Positions 52,806-61,213 of a DNA stretch of 64,000 bases are shown here, one piece after another. This stretch comes from Arsenicibacter sp965247375 (lineage in GTDB: Bacteria > Bacteroidota > Bacteroidia > Cytophagales > Spirosomataceae), in NCBI GenBank assembly GCA_965247375.1, contig CBDFHU010000145.1, positions 5,129 to 69,128 of the forward strand. Reading direction: 5' to 3'. Below the pieces are notes generated by a model, which saw only the letters and a list, made by a program, of their open reading frames with translations, was not told the origin of the DNA and searched no databases. Position 1 is the stretch's first letter; each line of letters begins with the position of its first letter. Made by a program: the position numbers and the translations under genes.

Positions 52806-55800
52806 TTAGAAGGTTACGTTTACACCAACGGTATGAAGCCGGAAGAATGGGTAGCGGGTAATGCCTGATTCGCTGTTGGCACGGCCTATGCTCCGGGTAG
52901 CTTCAGGATCCCAGCCGTCACGGATGTGCGACGTTTCCCAGATGTCGTTGCCTGAGTAGTAAATCCGCAGCCGGTCAATACCGGCTTTCTGGCTGATAAC
53001 TGCCGGAATCGTGTAGCCAACTACCAGATTTTTCAGCCGGATGTAGGCCCCGTTTTCAACTGACCAATCCGAAATCTGGTAGTTATAGTTGTTATAGGTG
53101 GTCGCATTCTGACCCGCCGATAACACAGGGTAATAGGCATCCGGGTTGGCAGGTGTCCAGGTATTACCCCACCAGAAGTCGGTCTGGGCCTGGAAAATCG
53201 AACCGAACGGCACTTTCCAGTTGCCTTCGCGGAAAATTGTTCGTTTGCCGACGCCCTGGAAAATGGCTGTCAGGTCAAAGCCTTTCCAGGTCAGGCCCGC
53301 GTTGACGGCAAAGGTATAGCGCGGGTCGTCGCGGCCCAGAAATTTTAGATCGCCGGGAGTGGTGAGTTTGCCATCGCCGTTCAGGTCGCGGTACATGTTG
53401 TCACCGGGACGAACGCCCGGCAGGGTTCCGGTCGTAATCGGCATGCTGATGTTGTTACCGGTAGCCAGCGGGCGGTAGGCTGCCAGTTGTTCCTGGGTCT
53501 GGATACGTCCGGCATACTCAAGCCCGAAATAGGAGCCAAGCGGATACCCTTCAACAGCTCCGTTGAAGCCTTGGGAAATAATGTTGGTACCGCCGTAGCT
53601 GACCAGTATGTTTTTGTTGTCGGTCAGGCTACCCCCGATGCGGTAACCCAATGCGCCGATTTTGTCCTGCCAGTTCAGGGTCAGCTCCCAGCCCCAGGTT
53701 TTCAGGTGACCGATGTTGGCGTTGGGGGCTGTTGCGCCCAGAACGGCCGGATTGGCCTGAGCAATCAGCATGTTTCGGTTATGCTTGATGAAGTAATCGA
53801 CACTCCCCGACAGCCGCCGGTCCAGTACCGAAAAATCAAGGCCACCGTTTGCGGTTTCGATACGCTCCCACGTCCGGTTCAGACTCACCAGCGTACCGGT
53901 AGGGGTTACATACACTACCGGACTGCTGCCGATAATCGGAAATCCCGAGCTGGTTGCGCCACCGGTGGCACTTACGTTGAGGAGCTGAATGTAATCGTAC
54001 AGGCCGATTCCGCTCTGGTTACCGACGGTACCGTAAGAGCCACGCAGTTTCAGTTCGTTCAGGAAAGAAACATTTTGCAAAAACGATTCCTGTGAGAGCC
54101 GCCAGCCGCCCGAGAAACCGTAAAACAGTTTCCAGCGGTTAGCCTGACTGAATTTTGACGAGCCATCGTAGCGGGCGTTGGCTTCGAGCAGGTATTTTTG
54201 TTTGTAGGCATAGTTCAGGCGCCCGAAATACGATCCGATGGCGTAGTGACTCTGGCTTTCTGTTACGGTCTTGGTGGTGTTGTCGCCGATGCCGAGGTTA
54301 AGTGAGGGTACATTGTCATTGGCAATATAGGTCGTGCGGCCCTGATAGGCGTTCAGTTCGTCCCGCTCATAGTTGACACCGGCGGTTGCCTGAAAATCGT
54401 GGTCAAGGCCGAAGGTCTTAGCATATTCCAGATACGCGTTCAGGTTAAAGTAGGAATCTTTGATCAGCCGGCGCTGGTAGTAGGTATTCGGGCGGGTCGG
54501 GTTGTCGGCAGCCTGAATAGTACCGGTATAGTTGTACCACGAGATGGCTTTCTGCTGCTCTTTGATATCGGTTGCAGCCCAGTTATACCCTGCTGTGCCG
54601 ATTAGGCGGAGATTCTTGGTAAGCTCGTACGTGCCTTTGAAATTGGTAAACACGCGGTTGTTGTACTCCTTGTTTTCGCCGCCAAGTTCGGCCTGCCAGT
54701 TCGGGCTGTACTGCGTTCCCCAGGCATAGGGTTTCCCGTCGATGGTCGATACCGGAAAGCCGGGTTGCTGATACTGGCCCATAACCGCACCGATGAGCGT
54801 GGGCTGGATAATGTCGTTTTTCTCCAGTGAAATATTGGTTTCGAGCTTAAACCGGTTTGTGAACTGGTAATCGTGGGTGAGCCGGATGTTGTAGCGGGAG
54901 TTTGAATTCTGGCCCCACTGCAACAGACTGCCGTCGTTCAGGTAACCGAGCGAAACGCGGTAGCCCGATTTTTCACTGCGGCCCGATACACTCAGGTTAT
55001 GCTGCGTTGAGGTGGCTTTGTTCCACAACAAATCGACCCAGTTGGTGTTGAAAAACGTCAGGTCTTTCACGTCGCCGAAGCCCGGGTTAAGCGGGTTGGC
55101 CGAAGGCGTGGCGGGCTGTCCGTTGTAAACAGTCAGGTCTATATAGCCAGACGCCGGTGCGTTTACCTGTAACTGGCCCAGGCGATACCAGAGGTTGGTG
55201 CCTGGCGGGGTGCCATAAAAATCATTGGTCAGCGCGTCAATCAGGCCCTGACCGAACTGCTGAACGTTCAGCAGGTGTGGTTGCAGACCAATGTTTTTCT
55301 GCGATACCGATCCGTCGTACTGAATCTGGACCTTACCGGCCTTGGCCCGTTTGGTGGTAACCAGCACCACACCGCCTGCCGCGCGGGCACCATAAATAGC
55401 CGCCGAGGCATCTTTCAGAAACGACATGTTATCAATATCGTTCGGGTTGATCGAGTTCAGTGCGTTCAGGCTGTTCAACGGAACACCGTCAACCAGTACG
55501 AGCGGTTCGGTTCCGTTGGTTGAGGTAGCTCCCCGGATCTGAAAGTTCCAGCTTGCCCGGCCCGGCGCTGCCGATGAGCGGGTCACCACAACACCCGGAA
55601 CCATACCCTGCAATGCCGATAACGGATTATCGACCACACCGCGGTCATTAAACGTTTTCGCGTCAATGGTGGCTACAGACCCGGTCAGGGTTGCTTTTTT
55701 CTGCGTACCATACCCGACGACCACAACCTCATTAAGGTTTTTGGTATCAGCCGAGAGGGTAACATTCAATTGGGTCTGGCTGCCGACTGTCACTTCTTTA

Positions 55801-56396
55801 GTCACGTACCCGACGAAGGAAAAAATAAGAACAGCGCCCTGGTCGGGTAGGGTCAGATTATATTTTCCGGATGCATCAGTGGTGGTGCCACGGGTAGTGC
55901 CTTTGATGCTGACCGAAACGCCGGGCAGCGCAACGTTCTGATCATCATAGACTGTACCGGTCAGTGTGCGGTCTGCCGGAGCAGGCGCGGCCATAGCTTC
56001 CTTATGGTCACCGGCGCGCGGGGCGGGCTGGGGGGGAGCGTTGCGGAGAATGATCTGGGAACCAACGACTTCGTAGGTCAGGTCAAGCGGAGCTAACAGC
56101 GTATTCAACACAGAAGACAGCGGTTGGCCCTGTACCGAAATGTTAACTTTCCGGTCGGCGCGGATCAGCTGCGGGCTGTAAATAAACCGCACGGAAGCCA
56201 GCCGGCCGATTTGTTTAATCGCTTGTTCGACGCGCTGGTTTTCGATGGTAATCGAAACCGGCCGGTTCAGTACTTCCTGCCCGTTGCCGTCGTAGGCAAG
56301 GACAAACGTTGAGCACCAGGCAAACAGCAGAAACTGGTAGAAAGTAGTGCGCATGATTTTCCGGAAAATCACCCTTGGTTCAGTATACGTACTCAT
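52806..56396 (-). CDS. SusC-type transporter with STN signalling domain (pair 2)
   Basis: 1196 residues. After a signal peptide (about 1-38) it carries a STN secretin/TonB short N-terminal domain (about 48-115, VSITIENQRVEQAIKQIGRL...VNISVQGQPLSSVLNTLLAP), a carboxypeptidase-regulatory domain (about 145-225), the TonB-box region (LNEVVVVGYGTQKKATLTGS), plug and barrel. The STN domain marks a sensor transporter that signals through FecR to the ECF sigma factor. That matches its neighbours: FecR and sigma genes lie just upstream on the same strand. Length is normal for this type. Confidence 0.95.
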   Translation of the reverse strand: MSTYTEPRVIFRKIMRTTFYQFLLFAWCSTFVLAYDGNGQEVLNRPVSITIENQRVEQAIKQIGRLASVRFIYSPQLIRADRKVNISVQGQPLSSVLNTLLAPLDLTYEVVGSQIILRNAPPQPAPRAGDHKEAMAAPAPADRTLTGTVYDDQNVALPGVSVSIKGTTRGTTTDASGKYNLTLPDQGAVLIFSFVGYVTKEVTVGSQTQLNVTLSADTKNLNEVVVVGYGTQKKATLTGSVATIDAKTFNDRGVVDNPLSALQGMVPGVVVTRSSAAPGRASWNFQIRGATSTNGTEPLVLVDGVPLNSLNALNSINPNDIDNMSFLKDASAAIYGARAAGGVVLVTTKRAKAGKVQIQYDGSVSQKNIGLQPHLLNVQQFGQGLIDALTNDFYGTPPGTNLWYRLGQLQVNAPASGYIDLTVYNGQPATPSANPLNPGFGDVKDLTFFNTNWVDLLWNKATSTQHNLSVSGRSEKSGYRVSLGYLNDGSLLQWGQNSNSRYNIRLTHDYQFTNRFKLETNISLEKNDIIQPTLIGAVMGQYQQPGFPVSTIDGKPYAWGTQYSPNWQAELGGENKEYNNRVFTNFKGTYELTKNLRLIGTAGYNWAATDIKEQQKAISWYNYTGTIQAADNPTRPNTYYQRRLIKDSYFNLNAYLEYAKTFGLDHDFQATAGVNYERDELNAYQGRTTYIANDNVPSLNLGIGDNTTKTVTESQSHYAIGSYFGRLNYAYKQKYLLEANARYDGSSKFSQANRWKLFYGFSGGWRLSQESFLQNVSFLNELKLRGSYGTVGNQSGIGLYDYIQLLNVSATGGATSSGFPIIGSSPVVYVTPTGTLVSLNRTWERIETANGGLDFSVLDRRLSGSVDYFIKHNRNMLIAQANPAVLGATAPNANIGHLKTWGWELTLNWQDKIGALGYRIGGSLTDNKNILVSYGGTNIISQGFNGAVEGYPLGSYFGLEYAGRIQTQEQLAAYRPLATGNNISMPITTGTLPGVRPGDNMYRDLNGDGKLTTPGDLKFLGRDDPRYTFAVNAGLTWKGFDLTAIFQGVGKRTIFREGNWKVPFGSIFQAQTDFWWGNTWTPANPDAYYPVLSAGQNATTYNNYNYQISDWSVENGAYIRLKNLVVGYTIPAVISQKAGIDRLRIYYSGNDIWETSHIRDGWDPEATRSIGRANSESGITRYPFFRLHTVGVNVTF

Positions 56397-56593
56397 AAAA
56401 GTATAGAACAGATCAAAAGTTTTAGCAAAAAAAATCCCTTACCCGGCAAGGCGGGTCCTGAAATCGTCAGAAAAAATAGAAAGGTTAATCAATGAAAGGG
56501 CTTATACCGCATGGGGCTGCCTGCCTGAAGACACAAAACGCCTGTTTTAACGGGTTTAACACATATTGGCAACGGGGTTAGAAGAATGCATAC

Positions 56594-57719
56594 CTACCTG
56601 GCCTGTCGACAGCCTTTACTATAAATAACCACCTGGGCATCAATGATCTCGAACCGGGAATCGGTCGCCCGGCAGATCAGATCCAGCCGGTCAAAGAAAC
56701 TCTCATTCCCAAAATCGGCCGTAAGCTCGCAGCCGGTCAGCAGATCGGCGTCGTAGTTGATCGTAATACCGTAGGTCGATTCCAGCTTTTTAAACACACT
56801 GACTACCGGCGTCCGGTCAAAGACCATTGTTTTCACGGCATTCTCCCTGGCAACTTCCGCGGGTTTCAGGACGGGTTCCGGATTGGTGACCAGTGTCCGT
56901 TTAAGTTGCTTATCCTCAAGGGTAACCTGCTGGTTCGGGGTCAGAATAACCGCCGGGCTTTTTGTGTCCAGTGCTGCCGGGTTACCGTCGGGCGGTGTCG
57001 TAAAAACCGATACCTTCCCCGTACGGACGATTACTTTGGCTTCTTTATCTCCTTCATAGGCCCGCACGGTGAAGCTGGTACCCAGTACTTTCGTTGTCAG
57101 CTGATTTGTATACACCAGAAACGGATGTTTAGGGCGGCGGACGATGTCAAAAAAGGCTTCTCCCACCAGAAAAACACTGCGCTCGTGCAGGCCGAAAGTA
57201 GCCGGAAAGCTGATGCGGCTGCCTTTTTTCAGCGTTACCTGGCTACCGTCGGGCAGTTGAACAAGCCGTAGCGCATCGTCGTCGTTCGTTACCTCTTTCA
57301 CCCCGCCAGCCTGCTGCGCGGCCATTTGTTTAAATCCGGCAACCGGTGAATGGCTGCCTGTCTCGTACCGGTACAACCAGCCTCCCAGACACGCAATCAG
57401 GGTAACGGTAGCGGCTACACGTAACCACAAACGGGAGCGCTTCGGCCGGACCGGCATCTCTTCAACCGGCGATTGCTCTCTGGCAATCCGCAACCGGCTT
57501 AGTTCCGTATCAAGTTCGTCATTCGTTAACTCATCGTGTGCGTGGTGCATGTTGATAACAAACTGCCTTGCTGCCAGCACGAGGTCCAGCTTGTCAGGAT
57601 TAGCCTGTAACCAGCTGCTCCAGAATTCACGGTCGGTCGGCGGGTCTGTCCAGGGCCCAGCTCCGGAACCGTTCGTCCTGAACGAAGTCGTCAAACGTAT
57701 AATGGATATAATCAGGCAT
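56594..57719 (-). CDS. FecR-type anti-sigma factor, frameshifted near its N-terminus
   Basis: An inner-membrane anti-sigma protein. A membrane helix (LRVAATVTLIACLGGWLYRY, near residue 110) separates the sigma-binding part from the periplasmic FecR domain (GLHERSVFLVGEAFFDIVRR, LGTSFTVRAYEG) and the DUF4974 domain. The natural N-terminus is in a different frame: ATG 57719 gives MPDYIHYTFDDFVQDERFRS then WALDR, and only deleting one C in the CCC run at about 57642-57644 joins it to PPTDREFWSSWLQANPDK. As written the downstream frame opens only from a TTG at 57733, with unrelated residues. The coordinates given cover the repaired gene. Confidence 0.85.
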
Positions 57720-57913
57720 CTTTTGGTTTGCAACGGCCGACTTTATATGGAAATAGATCACGGGCTGGTGTTAATACTCTCCAACCCGAAATTTTTTGTG
57801 ATTTTTTTAGCTGCATCGCCGTTCAGGCTGATTGGCAAGGCGAAAATGCGTCAGAAAGCGCCGGAATCAAAGCCCGGTAAGGTTTGACTCTGTATGGCGG
57901 TGAAGGCAAAAAG

Positions 57914-57943
57914 AAACCCCGGCCTGATGCCAGGCCGGGGTTT
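57914..57943 (-). terminator. Terminator between the sigma and FecR genes
   Basis: AAACCCCGGCCTG (57914-57926) pairs perfectly with CAGGCCGGGGTTT (57931-57943) around ATGC. It follows the sigma gene and would separate its transcript from fecR. Confidence 0.85.
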
Positions 57944-57975
57944 TATATGAATTGCCGGAATCAGAAAGCGTCCGT

Positions 57976-58569
57976 TTAATTGAAAATCCGGGCGGGCAGG
58001 CAGGTCCGGAGCTGCATCATGGCCCGGTACAGAAAATTGGCTACAGTCTGCTTCTCTACATTCATTACCTGCGCAATGTCCTCGTTTGACAGGCCCTGGT
58101 AAAATTTAAGAAAAACAACTTCCTGCTGCCGTTTAGGCAGCTGATCAACGGCTTTCCGCAGGCTGTGCTCGGTTTCGGCCGTTTCTTCACTCATGATCCA
58201 GTCCAGTTCGGCCGTATATTCGTCCGTAACCGGCGTTTCCGGTTCGATGCCGTTTTCAAGAGACGACCGCCAGTCCTGTTCTTTTTTCAGCTTGCGAAAC
58301 AGATTATTCCGCAAGGCTTTGATCAGGTAAATGGTCACATATGGTGTCTCAACCACCGCTTTGCGTCGGTTCCAGAGTTCAAGAAAAAGATCCTGTAAGC
58401 AGTCTTTGATCAGGTCACGGTCTTTTGTGAACCGGCAGGCATAGTTAAACAGCAGCCGGTATCGGGCCTGTGCAAGCTGATCAAATGCTTTTTCGTCTCC
58501 TTGCTTGAAGCGCGACCATAACTGAGCCATCAGCACTTCATCCGCGGGAATGGACGTTGAGGATTCCAT
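57976..58569 (-). CDS. ECF sigma-70 factor (RpoE-like)
   Basis: 197 residues. Region 2 (about 25-90) contains FDQLAQARYRLLFNYACRFT and LIKDCLQDLFLELWNRR. Region 4 (about 135-190) contains LPKRQQEVVFLKFYQGLSNE and DIAQVMNVEKQTVANFLYRA. It directs RNA polymerase to the SusC-2 operon when the signal from the STN transporter releases FecR. FecR, SusC-2 and SusD-2 follow on the same strand. Confidence 0.95.
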   Translation of the reverse strand: MESSTSIPADEVLMAQLWSRFKQGDEKAFDQLAQARYRLLFNYACRFTKDRDLIKDCLQDLFLELWNRRKAVVETPYVTIYLIKALRNNLFRKLKKEQDWRSSLENGIEPETPVTDEYTAELDWIMSEETAETEHSLRKAVDQLPKRQQEVVFLKFYQGLSNEDIAQVMNVEKQTVANFLYRAMMQLRTCLPARIFN

Positions 58570-58973
58570 ACTCGATAAAGTAAATAGTTAGTTCTTACAG
58601 GAACCGGTAAAACAAGGAGGAGTTGACCTCCTTGTCTGTGTGTGTTATATAGGTATAATGCAATTTCAGGAAGTGGTTGCTCTGGCAGGTATACCTGGTA
58701 GATAAACCTGTCTGACGCTGAATCCTGAATATGTCATACTAAGATACAAGTCAAGTGCAATTTGTCAACAGGTATGTATCCAGAATGTCGCGTCTTCGGG
58801 TGTATTATTTTTTGCAAACGTTTGCGGTAACGTTTGCAAAGAGTTAAATTTAAAAAAAATCATTAAATTTTTTCCAGTACAATTTTCACTTCAGGGTGAA
58901 AGACGCATTGTCTGATAACTGACAATCAGGTGCCTTTTCTTAGATAAATACTACTTAAACGATTGCAGCGCCT
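58570..58973. promoter_or_regulatory. Divergent control region between sigma and LacI genes
   Basis: About 400 bases without a gene. Besides the LacI operator at 58811-58840 it holds ACAAGGAGG/CCTCCTTGT, a 9-bp inverted repeat (58612-58635) in the sigma leader, and the perfect 12-bp palindrome CAGGTATACCTG (58686-58697). Both may be operators. I cannot assign regulators to them. Confidence 0.4.
58811..58840. promoter_or_regulatory. LacI-type operator of the adjacent regulator
   Basis: TTTGCAAACG (58811-58820) and CGTTTGCAAA (58831-58840) form perfect 10-bp arms around a 10-base centre. GCAAACGTTTGC (58814-58825) is a nested palindrome of the usual LacI-family type with a central CG. Confidence 0.7.
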
Positions 58974-60005
58974 ATGAAAAACTCACCGGTTACCATCAAA
59001 GATATTGCACGGGCACTGAACATCTCAATCTCAACGGTTTCCAGAGCATTGCGGGGATTGCCGGAGATTCATCCGGATACGCGGAACGCGGTGATGAAAC
59101 TGGCCGAAGAACTCGATTATCAGCCTAATCAACTGGCAAAGAACCTGGTGAAAAGCCGGACAAAGACCATTGGTGTGGTTTTTCCGAACCTGAGCTATCA
59201 TTATTTTTCGGCCATGCTGAACAGTATCGAAGAAACGGCTATGCAGGCGGGCTATAGTGTGCTGGTAACCCAGACCAACGAATCCTACGTGCGGGAAACG
59301 GTCTGCATCGAAAACCTGCTGCGCAGCCGTGTTGAAGGACTGATCATTTCGCTGTCGCGGGATACGGTATATCTGGATCATGTCGAAAAACTGATAAAAC
59401 GCGAAATCCCGGTGGTGCTGGTTGACCGTACGGCTGAGAGCTTGCCGACAACCCGCGTGATCGTCGACAATCAGGCGGCGGCATTTAAAGCGACGGAACA
59501 CCTGATTAAACAGGGCTGCCGCCGGATCGGATTTCTGGCGGGACCGGCCCAGCTATCACTCAGCCAGCAACGGATAGACGGCTATCTGAAAGCCACTGCG
59601 CAGTATGGGGTCATGGCCGGGGAGCAGTACATCCGCTACTGTGATTATACCAGCGAAAATACCATCGTACAGACGCTGTCACTGATGAGTTTGCCCCAAC
59701 CGCCTGACGGGGTGGTTGCCATCAGCGACCGGATCGCTTATCCGGCCCTGTACGCGATGCAGCAGAAAGGACTGTCGGTACCGGCCGATGTGGCCGTGGT
59801 AAGTTTCAATAACGAACCGGTATCGGCTTTTTTTTCACCGGCGCTGAGTAGCGTAAGCCAGCCGATTGCCGAAATGGCGCAGGAGACCGTCCGGTTGCTA
59901 CTGCACCAAATAGAAAACCCGGATGACGCCGTCCGGGCCGAAACAATTGTCTTCGACACGCAGCTGATCATCCGGGAGTCTTCCTTGCGGAGTGGTGGAA
60001 TATAG
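58974..60005 (+). CDS. LacI-family transcriptional regulator
   Basis: 343 residues. The HTH domain starts VTIKDIARALNISISTVSRA (about 5-24), with the hinge NQLAKNLVKSRT (about 52-63). A periplasmic-binding-protein-like effector domain follows (KTIGVVFPNLSYHYFSAMLN, about 65-84; RRIGFLAGPAQLSLSQQRID; VAVVSFNNEPVSAFFSPALS). It probably senses a sugar and controls the adjacent GH88/GH97/lyase cluster, which converges on it from the right. The palindrome at 58811-58840 is about 135 bases upstream of the start and fits autoregulation. Confidence 0.93.
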   Translation: MKNSPVTIKDIARALNISISTVSRALRGLPEIHPDTRNAVMKLAEELDYQPNQLAKNLVKSRTKTIGVVFPNLSYHYFSAMLNSIEETAMQAGYSVLVTQTNESYVRETVCIENLLRSRVEGLIISLSRDTVYLDHVEKLIKREIPVVLVDRTAESLPTTRVIVDNQAAAFKATEHLIKQGCRRIGFLAGPAQLSLSQQRIDGYLKATAQYGVMAGEQYIRYCDYTSENTIVQTLSLMSLPQPPDGVVAISDRIAYPALYAMQQKGLSVPADVAVVSFNNEPVSAFFSPALSSVSQPIAEMAQETVRLLLHQIENPDDAVRAETIVFDTQLIIRESSLRSGGI

Positions 60006-60007
60006 AC

Positions 60008-61210
60008 TTAAAGTTTTGGCAAAAGCGGCTTGCCGGCCCGCAGTTTTTTCAGCCGGAGTAAGGCTTCGATGTAGTAATAGTCGGCGTAGTTGATCGAGGC
60101 ATCCACTTCGCTGTTGTTGGGTTTATGGCCGGTGCTGTGCAGCAGAAAAGCATCATTTACCGACCGGCTCTGGTAGCGGGCCGACGACAGTGCTTCCAGC
60201 ATCTGTTCGGCTTTGGTCCGGTACAAACGGCCTTTCGCTTTATCCTTAACCAGCGTCGACAATTCGAGGAGGGCAGAGGCCGTGACGGCAGCCGCAGAGG
60301 CATCCCGCGGCGCATCCGGAATATCGGGTGCCTGAAAATCCCAGTACGGAATCAGGTCAGCGGGCAGCCGGTTGAGGTACACATCCGTTACCTTTTGGGC
60401 AAAGTCCAGAAAAACAGGGTCTTGGGTTTCGCGGTAGGTCATGGTATATCCGTAAATGGCCCAGCTTTGCCCTCGCGCCCACATCGTATGGTCGGCATAG
60501 CCCTGATGAGTAACCCCCTTTATTTTTTTGCCGGTCTCGCGGTCATACACTACAACGTGGTAAGACGTAAAATCGGGGCGGAAGTGATTTTTCATCGTGG
60601 TCGTTGCGTGCGAAACGGCCATGTCGTACAACCGTTTACCGCCTCCGTTTTTACTCGCCCAGAACAGTAGTTCGAGGTTAATCATGTTATCCATGATGGT
60701 GTTGTGCTGAGGCCATTCCATGTTTGGTACCGAACGCGGCCACGACAGTATGGTGCCGACTTCCGGGTTAAATAACGTCGCCAGCGTATCGGCTGACGCC
60801 AGCAGTACTTGCTTATAGGCCGGGTTGCCGGTGAGCCGCAGCCCGTTGCCGAAGCTGCAATACATCTGAAAACCAATGTCGTGATCAATGGCTTTCCGGC
60901 GGGCCAGCGGGGCCAGCTCCTGCGAAAATTCATCGGCCTTCGCTTTCCAGGCGGGGTCTTTGGTAAACTCGTAGAGGTACCACAAGGTGCCCGGCCAGAA
61001 GCCGCTTGTCCAGTCCGTATAGTTGATGTAATTCCATGTGGTTTTGCCGGCCGGAATGTTGCGGGGCAGGTTTGGCGGGGATTTGGGCAGGGTTGCCGCC
61101 GTTTTCGTAGCCTGCCCGACGCAGTAGGTCAACTGTGCGTCAACGTTCAGCGAAGATGGCGGAATCAGGGCCATCAGCGCGAGGCTGCCTGCCAGAATGG
61201 TTCGTTTCAT
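60008..61210 (-). CDS. Secreted GH88-family unsaturated glucuronyl hydrolase
   Basis: 400 residues. A signal peptide (about 1-25) precedes an (alpha/alpha)6 barrel of glycoside hydrolase family 88. Such enzymes release the 4,5-unsaturated uronic acid left by polysaccharide lyases. Marks are NYTDWTSGFWPGTLWYLYE (about 63-81), HNTIMDNMINLELLFWAS (about 174-191, with a likely catalytic Asp), HQGYADHTMWARGQSWAIYG and DASAAAVTASALLEL (about 309-323). It ends three bases after the LacI gene stop, on the other strand. The GH97 gene lies upstream, so an operon is likely. Confidence 0.93.
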   Translation of the reverse strand: MKRTILAGSLALMALIPPSSLNVDAQLTYCVGQATKTAATLPKSPPNLPRNIPAGKTTWNYINYTDWTSGFWPGTLWYLYEFTKDPAWKAKADEFSQELAPLARRKAIDHDIGFQMYCSFGNGLRLTGNPAYKQVLLASADTLATLFNPEVGTILSWPRSVPNMEWPQHNTIMDNMINLELLFWASKNGGGKRLYDMAVSHATTTMKNHFRPDFTSYHVVVYDRETGKKIKGVTHQGYADHTMWARGQSWAIYGYTMTYRETQDPVFLDFAQKVTDVYLNRLPADLIPYWDFQAPDIPDAPRDASAAAVTASALLELSTLVKDKAKGRLYRTKAEQMLEALSSARYQSRSVNDAFLLHSTGHKPNNSEVDASINYADYYYIEALLRLKKLRAGKPLLPKL

Positions 61211-61213
61211 GGG

